Source of the DNA: Pseudomonas sp. R84
Lineage (GTDB): Bacteria; Pseudomonadota; Gammaproteobacteria; Pseudomonadales; Pseudomonadaceae
Reading direction: 5' to 3'
DNA: 64,000 nt
Assembly: GCF_009834515.1 (NCBI RefSeq)
Contig: NZ_CP019426.1
Coordinates: 2,593,501-2,657,500, forward strand
Shown here: in pieces, positions 52,870 to 61,196 of the stretch
Layout: the number at the start of each line of letters is the position of its first letter
Numbering within the stretch: the stretch's first letter is position 1
Notes under the pieces: model-generated
The model's input: the letters and a program-made list of their open reading frames with translations, nothing else
Told to the model about the DNA's origin: nothing
Databases searched by the model: none
Translations under genes and position numbers: made by a program

Positions 52870-53970
52870 ATGGTCACGATGAAACGCATTCTGGGTGCCA
52901 CTGTGTGTGGGCTGTCGCTGTTGGCCGGCGCGGTCCAGGCCGAGCAACGCGAACTGCGCGTGTACAACTGGGCGGACTACATCCTGCCGTCCGTGCCCAA
53001 GGATTTCGCCGCCAAAAGCGGCATCAAAGTGATTTGGGACACCTTCGACACCAATGAATCCCTGGAAGCCAAACTGCTCACCGGCAACTCCGGCTACGAC
53101 CTGGTGGTGCCGTCGAACCAGTTCCTTGAAACGCAGATCAAGGCTGGCGTGTTTCAGAAGCTGGATAAATCCAAACTGCCGAACTGGAGCCACCAGGATC
53201 CGGAGCTGTTGAAACTGCTGGGCAAGAATGATCCGGGCAACCAGTACGGCGTGCCTTACATGGTCGGCACCGTGCTGATCGGCTTCAACCCGGCCAAGGT
53301 CAAAGCGGCATTGGGCGACAACGCGCCGGTGGACAGCTGGGATCTGGTGTTCAAACCGGAGAACATGGAAAAACTCAAATCCTGCGGTGTAGCGATGCTT
53401 GATTCGCCGACAGAAATCCTGCCGTTGGCCTTGCATTACCTGGGCCTCGACCCGAACAGCCAGAACCCCGCCGACTATGAAAAAGCCAAGGAACTGATGC
53501 TCAAAGTTCGTCCGTACGTGACCTACTTCAACTCGGCCAAATACATGACCGACATCGCCAACGGCGACATCTGCGTGGCCATCGGTTACTCCGGCAGCTT
53601 CTACCAGTTCGGCAACCGCGCCAAAGAGGCGAAGAACGGCGTGGTGGTCGACTGGCGCTTGCCGAAGGAGGGCGCGCCGATCTGGTTCGATACTTTCGCC
53701 ATTCCGAAGAGCGCGAAGAACGTCGCCGAGGCGCATGAATTCCTCAACAACCTGCTCGACCCGAAAGTGATCGCGCCGATCAGCGACTTCCTCGGCTACC
53801 CGAATGCGAACAAGGATTCGATACCGCTGATCAATAAGGAAATCACCGACAACCCGAACCTGACGCCGACACCTGAGGCGCTGAAAAACCTCTACGTCGT
53901 GCAGCCGTTGCCGCAGAAGCTTGAGCGTGTGCGTACGCGCGTGTGGACCAGTATCAAGTCCGATAAGTAA
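52870..53970 (+). CDS. Polyamine ABC transporter substrate-binding protein (PotF/SpuD family)
   Basis: A 366-residue periplasmic protein with a Sec signal (MKRILGATVCGLSLLAGAVQA). The mature start ELRVYNWADYILPSVPKDF and later GNSGYDLVVPSNQFLETQI and YGVPYMVGTVLIGFNP segments are typical of PotF/SpuD/SpuE, which bind putrescine or spermidine. The ATG at 52870 has GGGGAA upstream; the ATG at 52879 is also possible. No permease or ATPase genes accompany it, so it must serve a transporter encoded elsewhere. A 249-nt non-coding stretch lies upstream, partly the previous gene's terminator. Confidence 0.88.
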   Translation: MVTMKRILGATVCGLSLLAGAVQAEQRELRVYNWADYILPSVPKDFAAKSGIKVIWDTFDTNESLEAKLLTGNSGYDLVVPSNQFLETQIKAGVFQKLDKSKLPNWSHQDPELLKLLGKNDPGNQYGVPYMVGTVLIGFNPAKVKAALGDNAPVDSWDLVFKPENMEKLKSCGVAMLDSPTEILPLALHYLGLDPNSQNPADYEKAKELMLKVRPYVTYFNSAKYMTDIANGDICVAIGYSGSFYQFGNRAKEAKNGVVVDWRLPKEGAPIWFDTFAIPKSAKNVAEAHEFLNNLLDPKVIAPISDFLGYPNANKDSIPLINKEITDNPNLTPTPEALKNLYVVQPLPQKLERVRTRVWTSIKSDK

Positions 53971-53980
53971 CACCGATCCC

Positions 53981-54077
53981 CTGTAGGAGCGAGCCTGCTC
54001 GCGAAAGCGGAGTGTCATTCAACATCGATGTTGACTGGTCCGACGCCTTCGCGAGCAGGCTCGCTCCCACAGGGTTT
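53981..54077. repeat. REP inverted pair (BIME-like)
   Basis: CCTGTAGGAGCGAGCCTGCT at the left faces AGCAGGCTCGCTCCCACAGG at the right across a spacer of about 55 nt, between convergent genes. Confidence 0.88.
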
Positions 54078-54086
54078 TGTGGTGTG

Positions 54087-55061
54087 TCATTCCGTGCGGC
54101 GTTCGGCATCTCTGGTCATGACCAAGCTGAGCAGGACTGAGCCAAGAATCACCCCTCCCACCACCGCCAGCGACCACTCCACCGGCATGTGCAGCCACGG
54201 CATCAACACCATCTTCCCTCCGATAAACACCAGCACAATCGCCAGCCCATACTTGAGCAAGTGAAAGCGGTCCGCCATGTCCGCCAGCAGGAAATACAAC
54301 GCCCGCAGGCCCATGATTGCGAAGATATTCGACGTGAAGACAATGAACGGGTCAGTCGTCACGGCGAAAATTGCCGGGATGCTGTCGACCGCAAACATCA
54401 AGTCACTGGCCTCGATCAGCACCAGCACCAGAAACATCGGCGTGGCCCAGCGCACGCCGTTCTGCAGGACGAAAAAGCGTTCGCCATGAAAGCCACTGGT
54501 GATGCGCATATGCCCGCGCACCCAGCGCAGCAACGGATTCTTGTCCAGGTCCGGCTGGTGGTCGGCAAACACCAGCATCTTGATCCCGGTGAAGATCAGG
54601 AACACGCCGAACGCATACAGCAGCCATTCGAACTGCGACACCAGCCACACGCCGGCAAAAATCATCACCGCGCGCATCACGATCGCCCCAAGTACACCGT
54701 ACAGCAGCACCCGCCGCTGTAACTCCGGCGGTACGGCGAAGTAGCTGAAGATCATTACGAAGACGAACATGTTGTCGATAGACAGCGATTGCTCGATCAG
54801 ATAACCGGTGAGGAACTCGAGGGTCTTTTCCCGGGCGATCTCGGCGCCGAACGCACCGTGCAAATACCACCAGAGCAGTGCCGCGAAACTCAGTGCCAGC
54901 AAGCACCAGGCGATGACCCAGGACAAGGCTTCGCGCACAGAGACCCGATGCGCCTTGCGTCCACCGAAGACGAACAGGTCCAATGCCAGCATGGCAAGCA
55001 CGAAGACGATGAAAGCGCCCCACATCCACGGTTCGCCGATATTGATGTTTGTGGCTGGCAT
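54087..55061 (-). CDS. TerC family integral membrane protein (Alx-like)
   Basis: A 324-residue inner-membrane protein with about nine helices. TerC/Alx signatures: WMWGAFIVFVLAMLALDLFV at the N-terminus, FLTGYLIEQSLSIDNMFVFV with conserved Glu and Asp in the membrane, and VLIEASDLMFAVDSIPAIFA. Alx-type members export Mn2+ and respond to alkaline pH in E. coli. Start 55061 follows GGGAG; an upstream in-frame Met at 55106 adds 15 residues without support. Divergent from the Dyp peroxidase gene over 164 nt; I did not see a convincing manganese riboswitch there. Confidence 0.88.
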   Translation of the reverse strand: MPATNINIGEPWMWGAFIVFVLAMLALDLFVFGGRKAHRVSVREALSWVIAWCLLALSFAALLWWYLHGAFGAEIAREKTLEFLTGYLIEQSLSIDNMFVFVMIFSYFAVPPELQRRVLLYGVLGAIVMRAVMIFAGVWLVSQFEWLLYAFGVFLIFTGIKMLVFADHQPDLDKNPLLRWVRGHMRITSGFHGERFFVLQNGVRWATPMFLVLVLIEASDLMFAVDSIPAIFAVTTDPFIVFTSNIFAIMGLRALYFLLADMADRFHLLKYGLAIVLVFIGGKMVLMPWLHMPVEWSLAVVGGVILGSVLLSLVMTRDAERRTE

Positions 55062-55225
55062 GTCACGCTCCCTGTCTATTCTTGGATTGGGGTCAGACGA
55101 GGCCATGCTAGCGACGAGTTTGCAGCAAAGAAAAATCGTTTATTTCTGCGCAACAGTTCGATAAAAACGAAGTATCTGCCCTCGTTAACAGCTCGGGCAC
55201 TCTTTACGGAGCAAATTTTTCAGCG

Positions 55226-56170
55226 ATGAATACCGACATTCTCGAACCTCAAGCGGTGTGCAGTCCGATCACCAGCAGCGCGATTTTCATCGTCGCGACG
55301 CTGAATGCGGGGGCTGAAGCCGCGCAAACCGTGAAAGACTGGTGCGGCGATGTCGCCGGGCTGGTGCGCTCGGTGGGCAAGCGTGTACCGACAGGCAATC
55401 TGACCTGCATTTGCGGCTTTTCCTCGAACGCCTGGGATCGCCTGTTCGGCCATCCACGGCCAGCGGCGCTGCATGGTTTTCGCGAGTTTGGCGGGGAAGG
55501 GCGCCACGCCCCTGCGACACCTGGCGATCTCCTGCTGCACATCCGCGCCGATCAAATGGACCTGTGTTTTGAGCTGGCCACACAAATCATGGCGGCCCTC
55601 GGCGATGCGGTGACCGTGGTCGATGAGGTGCAGGGTTTCCGCTATTTCGACATGCGCAGCATCATCGGATTTGTCGACGGCACGGAAAACCCGGTCGGGC
55701 GCAAAGCGCTCAACTTCACCATCGTCGGTGACGAAGATCCGGGTTTCAGCGGCGGCAGTTACGTGCTGGTGCAGAAGTACCTGCACAACATGACCGCGTG
55801 GAACGGTTTGAGCGTTGAAGCTCAGGAGCGCGTTATCGGGCGCACCAAGCTCTCCGATATCGAACTGGATGACGCGGTCAAACCGAGCAACTCGCACAGT
55901 GCGCTGACCACCATCACCAACGCAGACGGTGAGGAAGTGAAGATCCTCCGCGATAACATGCCGTTCGGCCGGCCGGGAGCAGGGGAGTTCGGTACCTTCT
56001 TCATCGGCTACGCGCGCTCGCCCGAGCCGCTGGAGCAGATGCTGGAAAACATGTTTGTCGGCAAGCCACCGGGCAACTACGACAAGTTGCTGGATTTCAG
56101 CACGGCCGTGACTGGGAGTCTGTATTTCGTGCCGTCGGCGGATTTGCTGGAAGAACTGGCGGATCGCTGA
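55226..56170 (+). CDS. Dyp-type haem peroxidase (YfeX-like)
   Basis: A 314-residue haem peroxidase. The diagnostic GFVDGTENP (GXXDG) has the distal Asp at 151; the proximal haem ligand is H224 in SNSHSAL; the distal Arg is R242 in LRDNMPFG; and GEFGTFFIGYARSP closes the haem pocket. No Tat or Sec signal and no encapsulin-targeting tail are visible, so it is probably cytosolic like YfeX. It ends one base before the stop of the convergent AraC gene. Confidence 0.92.
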   Translation: MNTDILEPQAVCSPITSSAIFIVATLNAGAEAAQTVKDWCGDVAGLVRSVGKRVPTGNLTCICGFSSNAWDRLFGHPRPAALHGFREFGGEGRHAPATPGDLLLHIRADQMDLCFELATQIMAALGDAVTVVDEVQGFRYFDMRSIIGFVDGTENPVGRKALNFTIVGDEDPGFSGGSYVLVQKYLHNMTAWNGLSVEAQERVIGRTKLSDIELDDAVKPSNSHSALTTITNADGEEVKILRDNMPFGRPGAGEFGTFFIGYARSPEPLEQMLENMFVGKPPGNYDKLLDFSTAVTGSLYFVPSADLLEELADR

Positions 56171-56959
56171 TCAGCGAAAAAACTCCCCCGGTGTTTCGCC
56201 AAACTGCTGACGAAACGCCGCGATAAACGCCGACGTCGAGTCGTAACCACAGGCCAGTGCGACATCGGTAACCCGTTCACCTTTCTCCAGCGGTGTCAGC
56301 GCACCGAGCAGGCGCAAGCGCTGGCGCCAGGCGCGGAATGTCAGGCCGGTGTCGCGCAGAAACAGGCGCGTAAGGGTCTTTTCGGTGACGCCGAACTTCT
56401 CGCTCCAGTGGCTCAGCGTGGTTTGCTGTTCCGGATGGTGTTCCAGGCTCTGATAGATCTGCTTCAAGCGCGCGTCTTGCGGCAACGGCAGCATCAGGTC
56501 GATCTGCGGCGCCTCGGCCAGTTGATCGAGGATCACTTGAGCGAGGCGTCCATGCGGGCCGCTCTGGTCGTATTCCACCGGGACCTGACTGAACGCGCGG
56601 ATCAGCTCCCTGAGCAGATCGCTGACGCCGAGCACATGACAACGCTCGATTGCCCATCCGGCAACGCTGCAATCGATGTACAGGCTGCGCATTTCCGTGT
56701 GTGGCGAGCTGAATACCCGATGCGGCACACCGGCCGGGATCCACACGGCACGCTCTGGCGGGGCGACAAAGCGGCCGGCGCTGGTCTGGATTTCCAGCAC
56801 CCCCTGAATCGCGTAGGACAACTGTACCCACGGGTGGCTGTGGCGTCGGGTCAGGGCGCGATTGGGTAGCGATTCGGTGCGCCCGTAGAGTGGACGCGGC
56901 AGGCTGGGCAGCCCGGGAATGCTGCGGCGCACGCTCTTGTCATGTCCTTTAGGCGGCAT
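56171..56959 (-). CDS. AraC-family regulator with N-terminal cupin
   Basis: About 262 residues. The N-terminal cupin-like half has HSHPWVQLSYAIQGVLEIQT and PERAVWIPAGVPHRVFS; the C-terminal half has two helix-turn-helix motifs (HWSEKFGVTEKTLTRLF; VTDVALACGYDSTSAFIAAF) ending FGETPGEFFR. The type resembles NimR and other AraC regulators that control a neighbouring transporter. Start 56959 is chosen over 57025 because it avoids an odd basic tail and has AAGGG upstream. It is divergent from the symporter gene at 57044, its likely target. Confidence 0.87.
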   Translation of the reverse strand: MPPKGHDKSVRRSIPGLPSLPRPLYGRTESLPNRALTRRHSHPWVQLSYAIQGVLEIQTSAGRFVAPPERAVWIPAGVPHRVFSSPHTEMRSLYIDCSVAGWAIERCHVLGVSDLLRELIRAFSQVPVEYDQSGPHGRLAQVILDQLAEAPQIDLMLPLPQDARLKQIYQSLEHHPEQQTTLSHWSEKFGVTEKTLTRLFLRDTGLTFRAWRQRLRLLGALTPLEKGERVTDVALACGYDSTSAFIAAFRQQFGETPGEFFR

Positions 56960-57043
56960 CTTGTGGCCCTTCGGCGTTAGTCGGTAATTGGCAGTCACGT
57001 TAGAGTCGTCGGCACGCACTGGCAACCCCCGGATGAACCGACC

Positions 57044-58042
57044 ATGACTCGCCCACGTTTTTTGCCCGATAACTTCACCCTGACGCTGATTGGCGTCGTG
57101 CTGCTGGCCAGTTTTCTACCGGCCAGCGGCCAAGTCGCCGTCGGCTTCGGCTGGCTGACCAACATCGCCATCGCGCTGCTGTTTTTCCTGCACGGCGCCA
57201 AGCTGTCCCGCGAGTCGATCATCGCCGGCGCCGGTCACTGGCGCCTGCATTTGCTGGTGTTTGGCCTGACGTTTGTCCTTTTCCCGTTACTGGGCCTGGC
57301 GCTGAAACCGCTGCTGTCACCGCTGATCGGCGACAAGCTGTACATGGGCATGCTTTACCTGTGTGCACTACCGGCCACGGTGCAGTCGGCCATTGCTTTC
57401 ACTTCGCTGGCGCGCGGCAATATCCCAGCGGCGATCTGCAGCGCGGCGGCATCGAGCCTGTTCGGGATTTTCCTCACGCCGCTGTTGGTGACGCTGCTGC
57501 TCAATGTCCACGATGATGGCGGCTCAACCCTCGATGCGATCCTGAAAATCAGCGTGCAATTGCTCCTGCCGTTCATTGCCGGGCAGATCGCCCGTCGCTG
57601 GATCGGCGCGTGGGTGGGGCGCAACAAGAACTGGCTGAAGTTCGTTGATCAGGGTTCGATTCTGTTGGTGGTTTACGGCGCGTTCAGCGAGGCGGTCAAC
57701 GAAGGTATCTGGCATCAGATTCCGCTGTTCGAGTTGCTGGGGCTGGTGGTGGTCTGCTGCATTCTGCTGGCGCTGGTGCTGTTGGCGTCGACGTTGCTGG
57801 GCAAGGCATTCGGCTTCAGCCAGGAAGACCGCATCACCATTTTGTTCTGCGGTTCGAAAAAGAGCCTGGCCACCGGCGTGCCGATGGCGCAGGTGTTGTT
57901 TGCCGGCAGCACGATTGGCGTGCTGATCCTGCCGTTGATGCTGTTCCATCAGATTCAACTGATGGTCTGCGCGGTGCTGGCTCAGCGCTACGCCAAGCGC
58001 CCGGAATCGGTGCCAGAGCTGATGGCCCAAGTCGATCCATAA
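57044..58042 (+). CDS. Bile acid:sodium symporter family (SBF-like, YfeH type) transporter
   Basis: A 332-residue inner-membrane protein with about nine to ten helices. The FTLTLIGVVLLASFLPASGQ start, LLFFLHGAKLSRESIIAGAG, and LPATVQSAIAFTSLARGNIP are typical of the SBF_like (PF13593-type) family represented by E. coli YfeH; the C-terminal ILFCGSKKSLATGVPMAQVL block is also conserved. The substrate is an organic anion, not identified. Divergent from the AraC gene. Confidence 0.88.
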   Translation: MTRPRFLPDNFTLTLIGVVLLASFLPASGQVAVGFGWLTNIAIALLFFLHGAKLSRESIIAGAGHWRLHLLVFGLTFVLFPLLGLALKPLLSPLIGDKLYMGMLYLCALPATVQSAIAFTSLARGNIPAAICSAAASSLFGIFLTPLLVTLLLNVHDDGGSTLDAILKISVQLLLPFIAGQIARRWIGAWVGRNKNWLKFVDQGSILLVVYGAFSEAVNEGIWHQIPLFELLGLVVVCCILLALVLLASTLLGKAFGFSQEDRITILFCGSKKSLATGVPMAQVLFAGSTIGVLILPLMLFHQIQLMVCAVLAQRYAKRPESVPELMAQVDP

Positions 58043-58052
58043 CACACCCCAC

Positions 58053-58135
58053 CGTGTAGGAGCTGCCGCAGGCTGCGATCTTTTGATCTTGTCTTTTAAA
58101 AAACAAAGATCGCAGCCTTCGGCAGCTCCTACAGG
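58053..58135. repeat. Long inverted repeat (GTAGGAGCTGCCGCAGGCTG family)
   Basis: GTAGGAGCTGCCGCAGGCTG continuing GCGATCTTTT faces AAAGATCGCAGCCTTCGGCA continuing GCTCCTAC, forming a hairpin of nearly 30 bp between convergent genes. One arm also occurs alone at 152-183. It can act as a transcription barrier. Confidence 0.88.
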
Positions 58136-58145
58136 GGCGGGGAGA

Positions 58146-58901
58146 TCAGACGATGTCGTCGATCAGGATATGCGACAGCCCTTTGCTGCACTGCTCGATC
58201 CTCGCCTCGACCTGATAGACATCGCGCAGCATCTGTTCGGTGATCACCTCATTGCTCGGGCCGCTGCCCTGACTGGTGCCATCAGCAATCACCAGCACCT
58301 GATCGGCGAAGCGCAACGCCTGATTCAGATCATGGATGGCAATGAACACAATCACCTCGCGTTTGCGCGCGAGGCCGCGCATGAAGTTCAGCACCTGCAC
58401 TTGCCGATGCATGTCGAGGGCGCTGGTCGGTTCGTCCATCAGCAGGATTTCCGGTTCGCGCACCAGCGTCTGGGCGATGGAGACCAACTGCTGCTGACCG
58501 CCGCTGAGTTCACCAAGGTTACGGAACGACAGCCCGGTGATGCCCAGTGCGGCGAGAATCTCGTCGACCAGTTTCAGCTCATCATCGTGGACCACCCAGC
58601 CTGGCGTCAGCTGCTTGCGCGCCAGCAGCACCGATTCGTACACCGTCAAACGCGCACTGGCGTTCAAGCCTTGCGGCATGTAACTGATGCCGCTCGGGCC
58701 TTTTTTCGAGTCCTGCAAAATCACCTGCCCGGGGCCATCGATCAGCCCGGCCATGCGTTTGAACAGGGTCGATTTACCGGCCGCATTGGGCCCGACCACG
58801 GCCACCACCTGACCGCCAGAAAACGTCGCCGTCGAGACGCCACGAATGATCTCGCGCTGACCGTAGCGCGCGCCCAGATTGTCCAGTTGCAGCGTCACCA
58901 T
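58146..58901 (-). CDS. Ferric-siderophore ABC transporter ATPase (FecE/FepC-like)
   Basis: A 251-residue ATP-binding protein. Walker A VVGPNAAGKSTLFK, signature LGELSGGQQQLVSIAQ, Walker B EILLMDEPTSALD and the switch His in FIAIHDLNQALRF are intact. It is the last gene of the leftward operon; its start overlaps the end of the permease gene by 7 nt. It should energise uptake of a ferric-siderophore across the inner membrane. Confidence 0.92.
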   Translation of the reverse strand: MVTLQLDNLGARYGQREIIRGVSTATFSGGQVVAVVGPNAAGKSTLFKRMAGLIDGPGQVILQDSKKGPSGISYMPQGLNASARLTVYESVLLARKQLTPGWVVHDDELKLVDEILAALGITGLSFRNLGELSGGQQQLVSIAQTLVREPEILLMDEPTSALDMHRQVQVLNFMRGLARKREVIVFIAIHDLNQALRFADQVLVIADGTSQGSGPSNEVITEQMLRDVYQVEARIEQCSKGLSHILIDDIV

Positions 58902-59956
58902 GAGTTTTTCTTCCCGCCGAGAATCAGTGAAATGAAGAACGGCACGCCGATCAGCGAGGTGACCACGCCGATAGGGAAAATCGCACCGGGGATCAGGGTC
59001 TTGCTGACCACCGAACTGGCCGAGAGAATCAACGAACCGGTGAGCAAGGAGGCCGGCAAAAAGAAGCGCTGATCTTCACCGATCAGCATGCGCGCGATGT
59101 GCGGACCGACCAGACCGATGAAGCCGATGGTGCCGACGAAGGCCACGGGAAACGAGGCGAGCAGGCTGACCATGATCAGCGTCTGAAAGCGCAGGCTGCG
59201 CACGTTGATGCCGAAACTGGCAGCCTTGTCGTCGCCCAGGCGCAGGGCGGTCAGGGCCCAGGCGCGTTTGGCGAAGATCGGCAGGGTGATCAGGATCACC
59301 AGGCAGATCACCCCGAGTTTCGGCCAGGTGGCTTTGGTCAGGCTGCCCATGGTCCAGAACACCACGGCGGCGACGGCTTGTTCGGTGGCGAAGAACTGCA
59401 CCAGCGCCAGCAGCGCATTGAAGGTGAACACCAATGCGATGCCGAGCAGTACGATGGTTTCGGCAGTGACGCCACGACGCATGCTCAGAAAGTGAATCAA
59501 CAGCGCCGAGAGCATGGCCATGATGAAGGCGTTGAGCGGCACCATGAATTGCGCGGCCAGCGGGAACAGCGCAACGCCGAAGGCCAGGCCCAGTGCCGCG
59601 CCGAAACTGGCGGCGGCGGAAATGCCCAAGGTGAATGGACTGGCCAACGGGTTGTTGAGGATGGTCTGCATCTGCGCGCCGGCCAGCGATAACGCCGCGC
59701 CGACGGCCACGGCCATCAACGCCACCGGCAGACGAATGTCCCACATCACCACGCGCACTTGTGGCGAGGCGCTGTCCGGCGAAAACAGGGCGCCGAGCAC
59801 TTCGCTGAAACTGTAACTCGCCGGACCCAGTGCCAGATCGAGCAGCACACTGCACAGCAACAGAACCACCAGCCCGGCGAGGATCATGCGTTTACGCAGC
59901 ACCAGTCGCCGGTAGGTTTCGCGCTGCACCTCGACGGTGTCGGTCAACGAACTCAT
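58895..59956 (-). CDS. Iron-siderophore ABC permease (FecCD family)
   Basis: A 353-residue inner-membrane permease with about ten helices. The FecCD signatures are ALSLAGAQMQTILNNPLASPFT and FVGTIGFIGLVGPHIARML. It is the only permease gene in the operon, so it probably forms a homodimer, unlike FecC/FecD. Its start overlaps the stop of the binding-protein gene by 4 nt. Confidence 0.92.
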   Translation of the reverse strand: MSSLTDTVEVQRETYRRLVLRKRMILAGLVVLLLCSVLLDLALGPASYSFSEVLGALFSPDSASPQVRVVMWDIRLPVALMAVAVGAALSLAGAQMQTILNNPLASPFTLGISAAASFGAALGLAFGVALFPLAAQFMVPLNAFIMAMLSALLIHFLSMRRGVTAETIVLLGIALVFTFNALLALVQFFATEQAVAAVVFWTMGSLTKATWPKLGVICLVILITLPIFAKRAWALTALRLGDDKAASFGINVRSLRFQTLIMVSLLASFPVAFVGTIGFIGLVGPHIARMLIGEDQRFFLPASLLTGSLILSASSVVSKTLIPGAIFPIGVVTSLIGVPFFISLILGGKKNSW

Positions 59957-61134
59957 GGCTTGACCTCAGGATTGCGCAGGCTGACGAAGTAGCCCGACTC
60001 ATACGGCACGGGCAGAAAACGCTCGTGCAGTTCGCGGAAGGAGGCGTCCGGGTCGAGATCGGCAAACAGCTCCGGGTGAAACCATTTGGCCAATTGCTGA
60101 ATGGCCACGAATTGGTAGGGGCTGTTGTAGAACTGATGCCAGATGGCGTGGAAGGCTTGTGTCTCCTGAGCCTTGATCCCGGCGTAGGCCGGACGCTGCG
60201 TATACCACGCGAGTTTTTTCCGTGCCTGGTTCATGTCGGCGCCGGGCCCGACACCGACCCAATGGCCACCGGGTGCAAAGGCTTCCCAGTTGGCCGTGGT
60301 GACCACCACGTGCGCCGGATTGGCGACGATGACCTGCTCGGGATTCAACTGGCCGAACGTGGTCGGAATGATCCCCCGGGCGATGTTGTTGCCGCCGGCC
60401 ATATCGACAAACAGGCCAAAGTTCTCGTTGCCGAAACTCAGGCAGCAATCGTCGGTATAGCCGCCGATGCGCTCGATGAACACGCTTGGACGCGGTGGGT
60501 GCTGTTTCTCGATGACGTCGGTGACGCGGTGAATCTGCTGGTTGCGAAAATCAATGAAGGCTTCGGCGCGTTGCTCTTTACCGAACAGTTTGCCGAACAG
60601 GCGCATGGTCGGTTCGGTGTTCTGCATCGGGTTGTTGCGAAAATCTACGTACACCACCGGGATGCCCAAAGCGTCGAGCTTCTCGATGTAGCGCGCATCT
60701 TCGGTGGCGTGCTGCGCTTCGATATTGAGGATGATCACATCCGGGCGCTGCGAGATCGCTTGTTCGATATCAAAGGTGCCGTCTTCAAAGCCGCCGAAGG
60801 TGGGGATTTTGGCAATGCCGGGAAATCTGCGCAGGTAGGCATTGTAGGTGTCCGGGTCGGACTGGATCAGATCCTTGCGCCAGCCGACGATGCGTTCGAT
60901 CGGATTCTGTGTGTCCAGCGCGGCGAGCAGATACAACTGCCGGCCTTCACCGAGAATGACCCGTCTGACCGGCAGATGCACCTTGACCTTGCGCCCGAGC
61001 AGATCGGTCACTTCGGTGCGCGCCGTATCCGCTTCGCTGGCGTTTGCATTGCGCGGCGCCAGCGCAGACAGGCTCAGCAGTCCTGCCAGTAACAGCGCAG
61101 CCATCGCGAGGCTGCGTCGATCGAAAATCACCAT
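59953..61134 (-). CDS. Siderophore ABC transporter periplasmic binding protein
   Basis: A 393-residue class III binding protein (FecB/FepB-like fold). Sec signal RRSLAMAALLLAGLLSLSAL; mature domain with VTDLLGRKVKVHLPVRRVIL, typical of ferric-siderophore binders, and RPDVIILNIEAQ. Start 61134 is preferred; an in-frame Met at 61278 would put the signal at residue 50 and run into the TonB receptor gene. It is larger than most FecB proteins (about 300 residues). Located between the receptor and the permease genes. Confidence 0.87.
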   Translation of the reverse strand: MVIFDRRSLAMAALLLAGLLSLSALAPRNANASEADTARTEVTDLLGRKVKVHLPVRRVILGEGRQLYLLAALDTQNPIERIVGWRKDLIQSDPDTYNAYLRRFPGIAKIPTFGGFEDGTFDIEQAISQRPDVIILNIEAQHATEDARYIEKLDALGIPVVYVDFRNNPMQNTEPTMRLFGKLFGKEQRAEAFIDFRNQQIHRVTDVIEKQHPPRPSVFIERIGGYTDDCCLSFGNENFGLFVDMAGGNNIARGIIPTTFGQLNPEQVIVANPAHVVVTTANWEAFAPGGHWVGVGPGADMNQARKKLAWYTQRPAYAGIKAQETQAFHAIWHQFYNSPYQFVAIQQLAKWFHPELFADLDPDASFRELHERFLPVPYESGYFVSLRNPEVKP

Positions 61135-61196
61135 GGTCAAAGCCTTTGCAAAGGTCAGTTCGGCCAACGGCTCACACCGCTGGCCGGCTGAACGTT

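Noticed and set aside
55062..55225. A manganese (yybP-ykoY) riboswitch upstream of the TerC gene
   Set aside because: I could not find the conserved core stems or a terminator in the 164-nt region.
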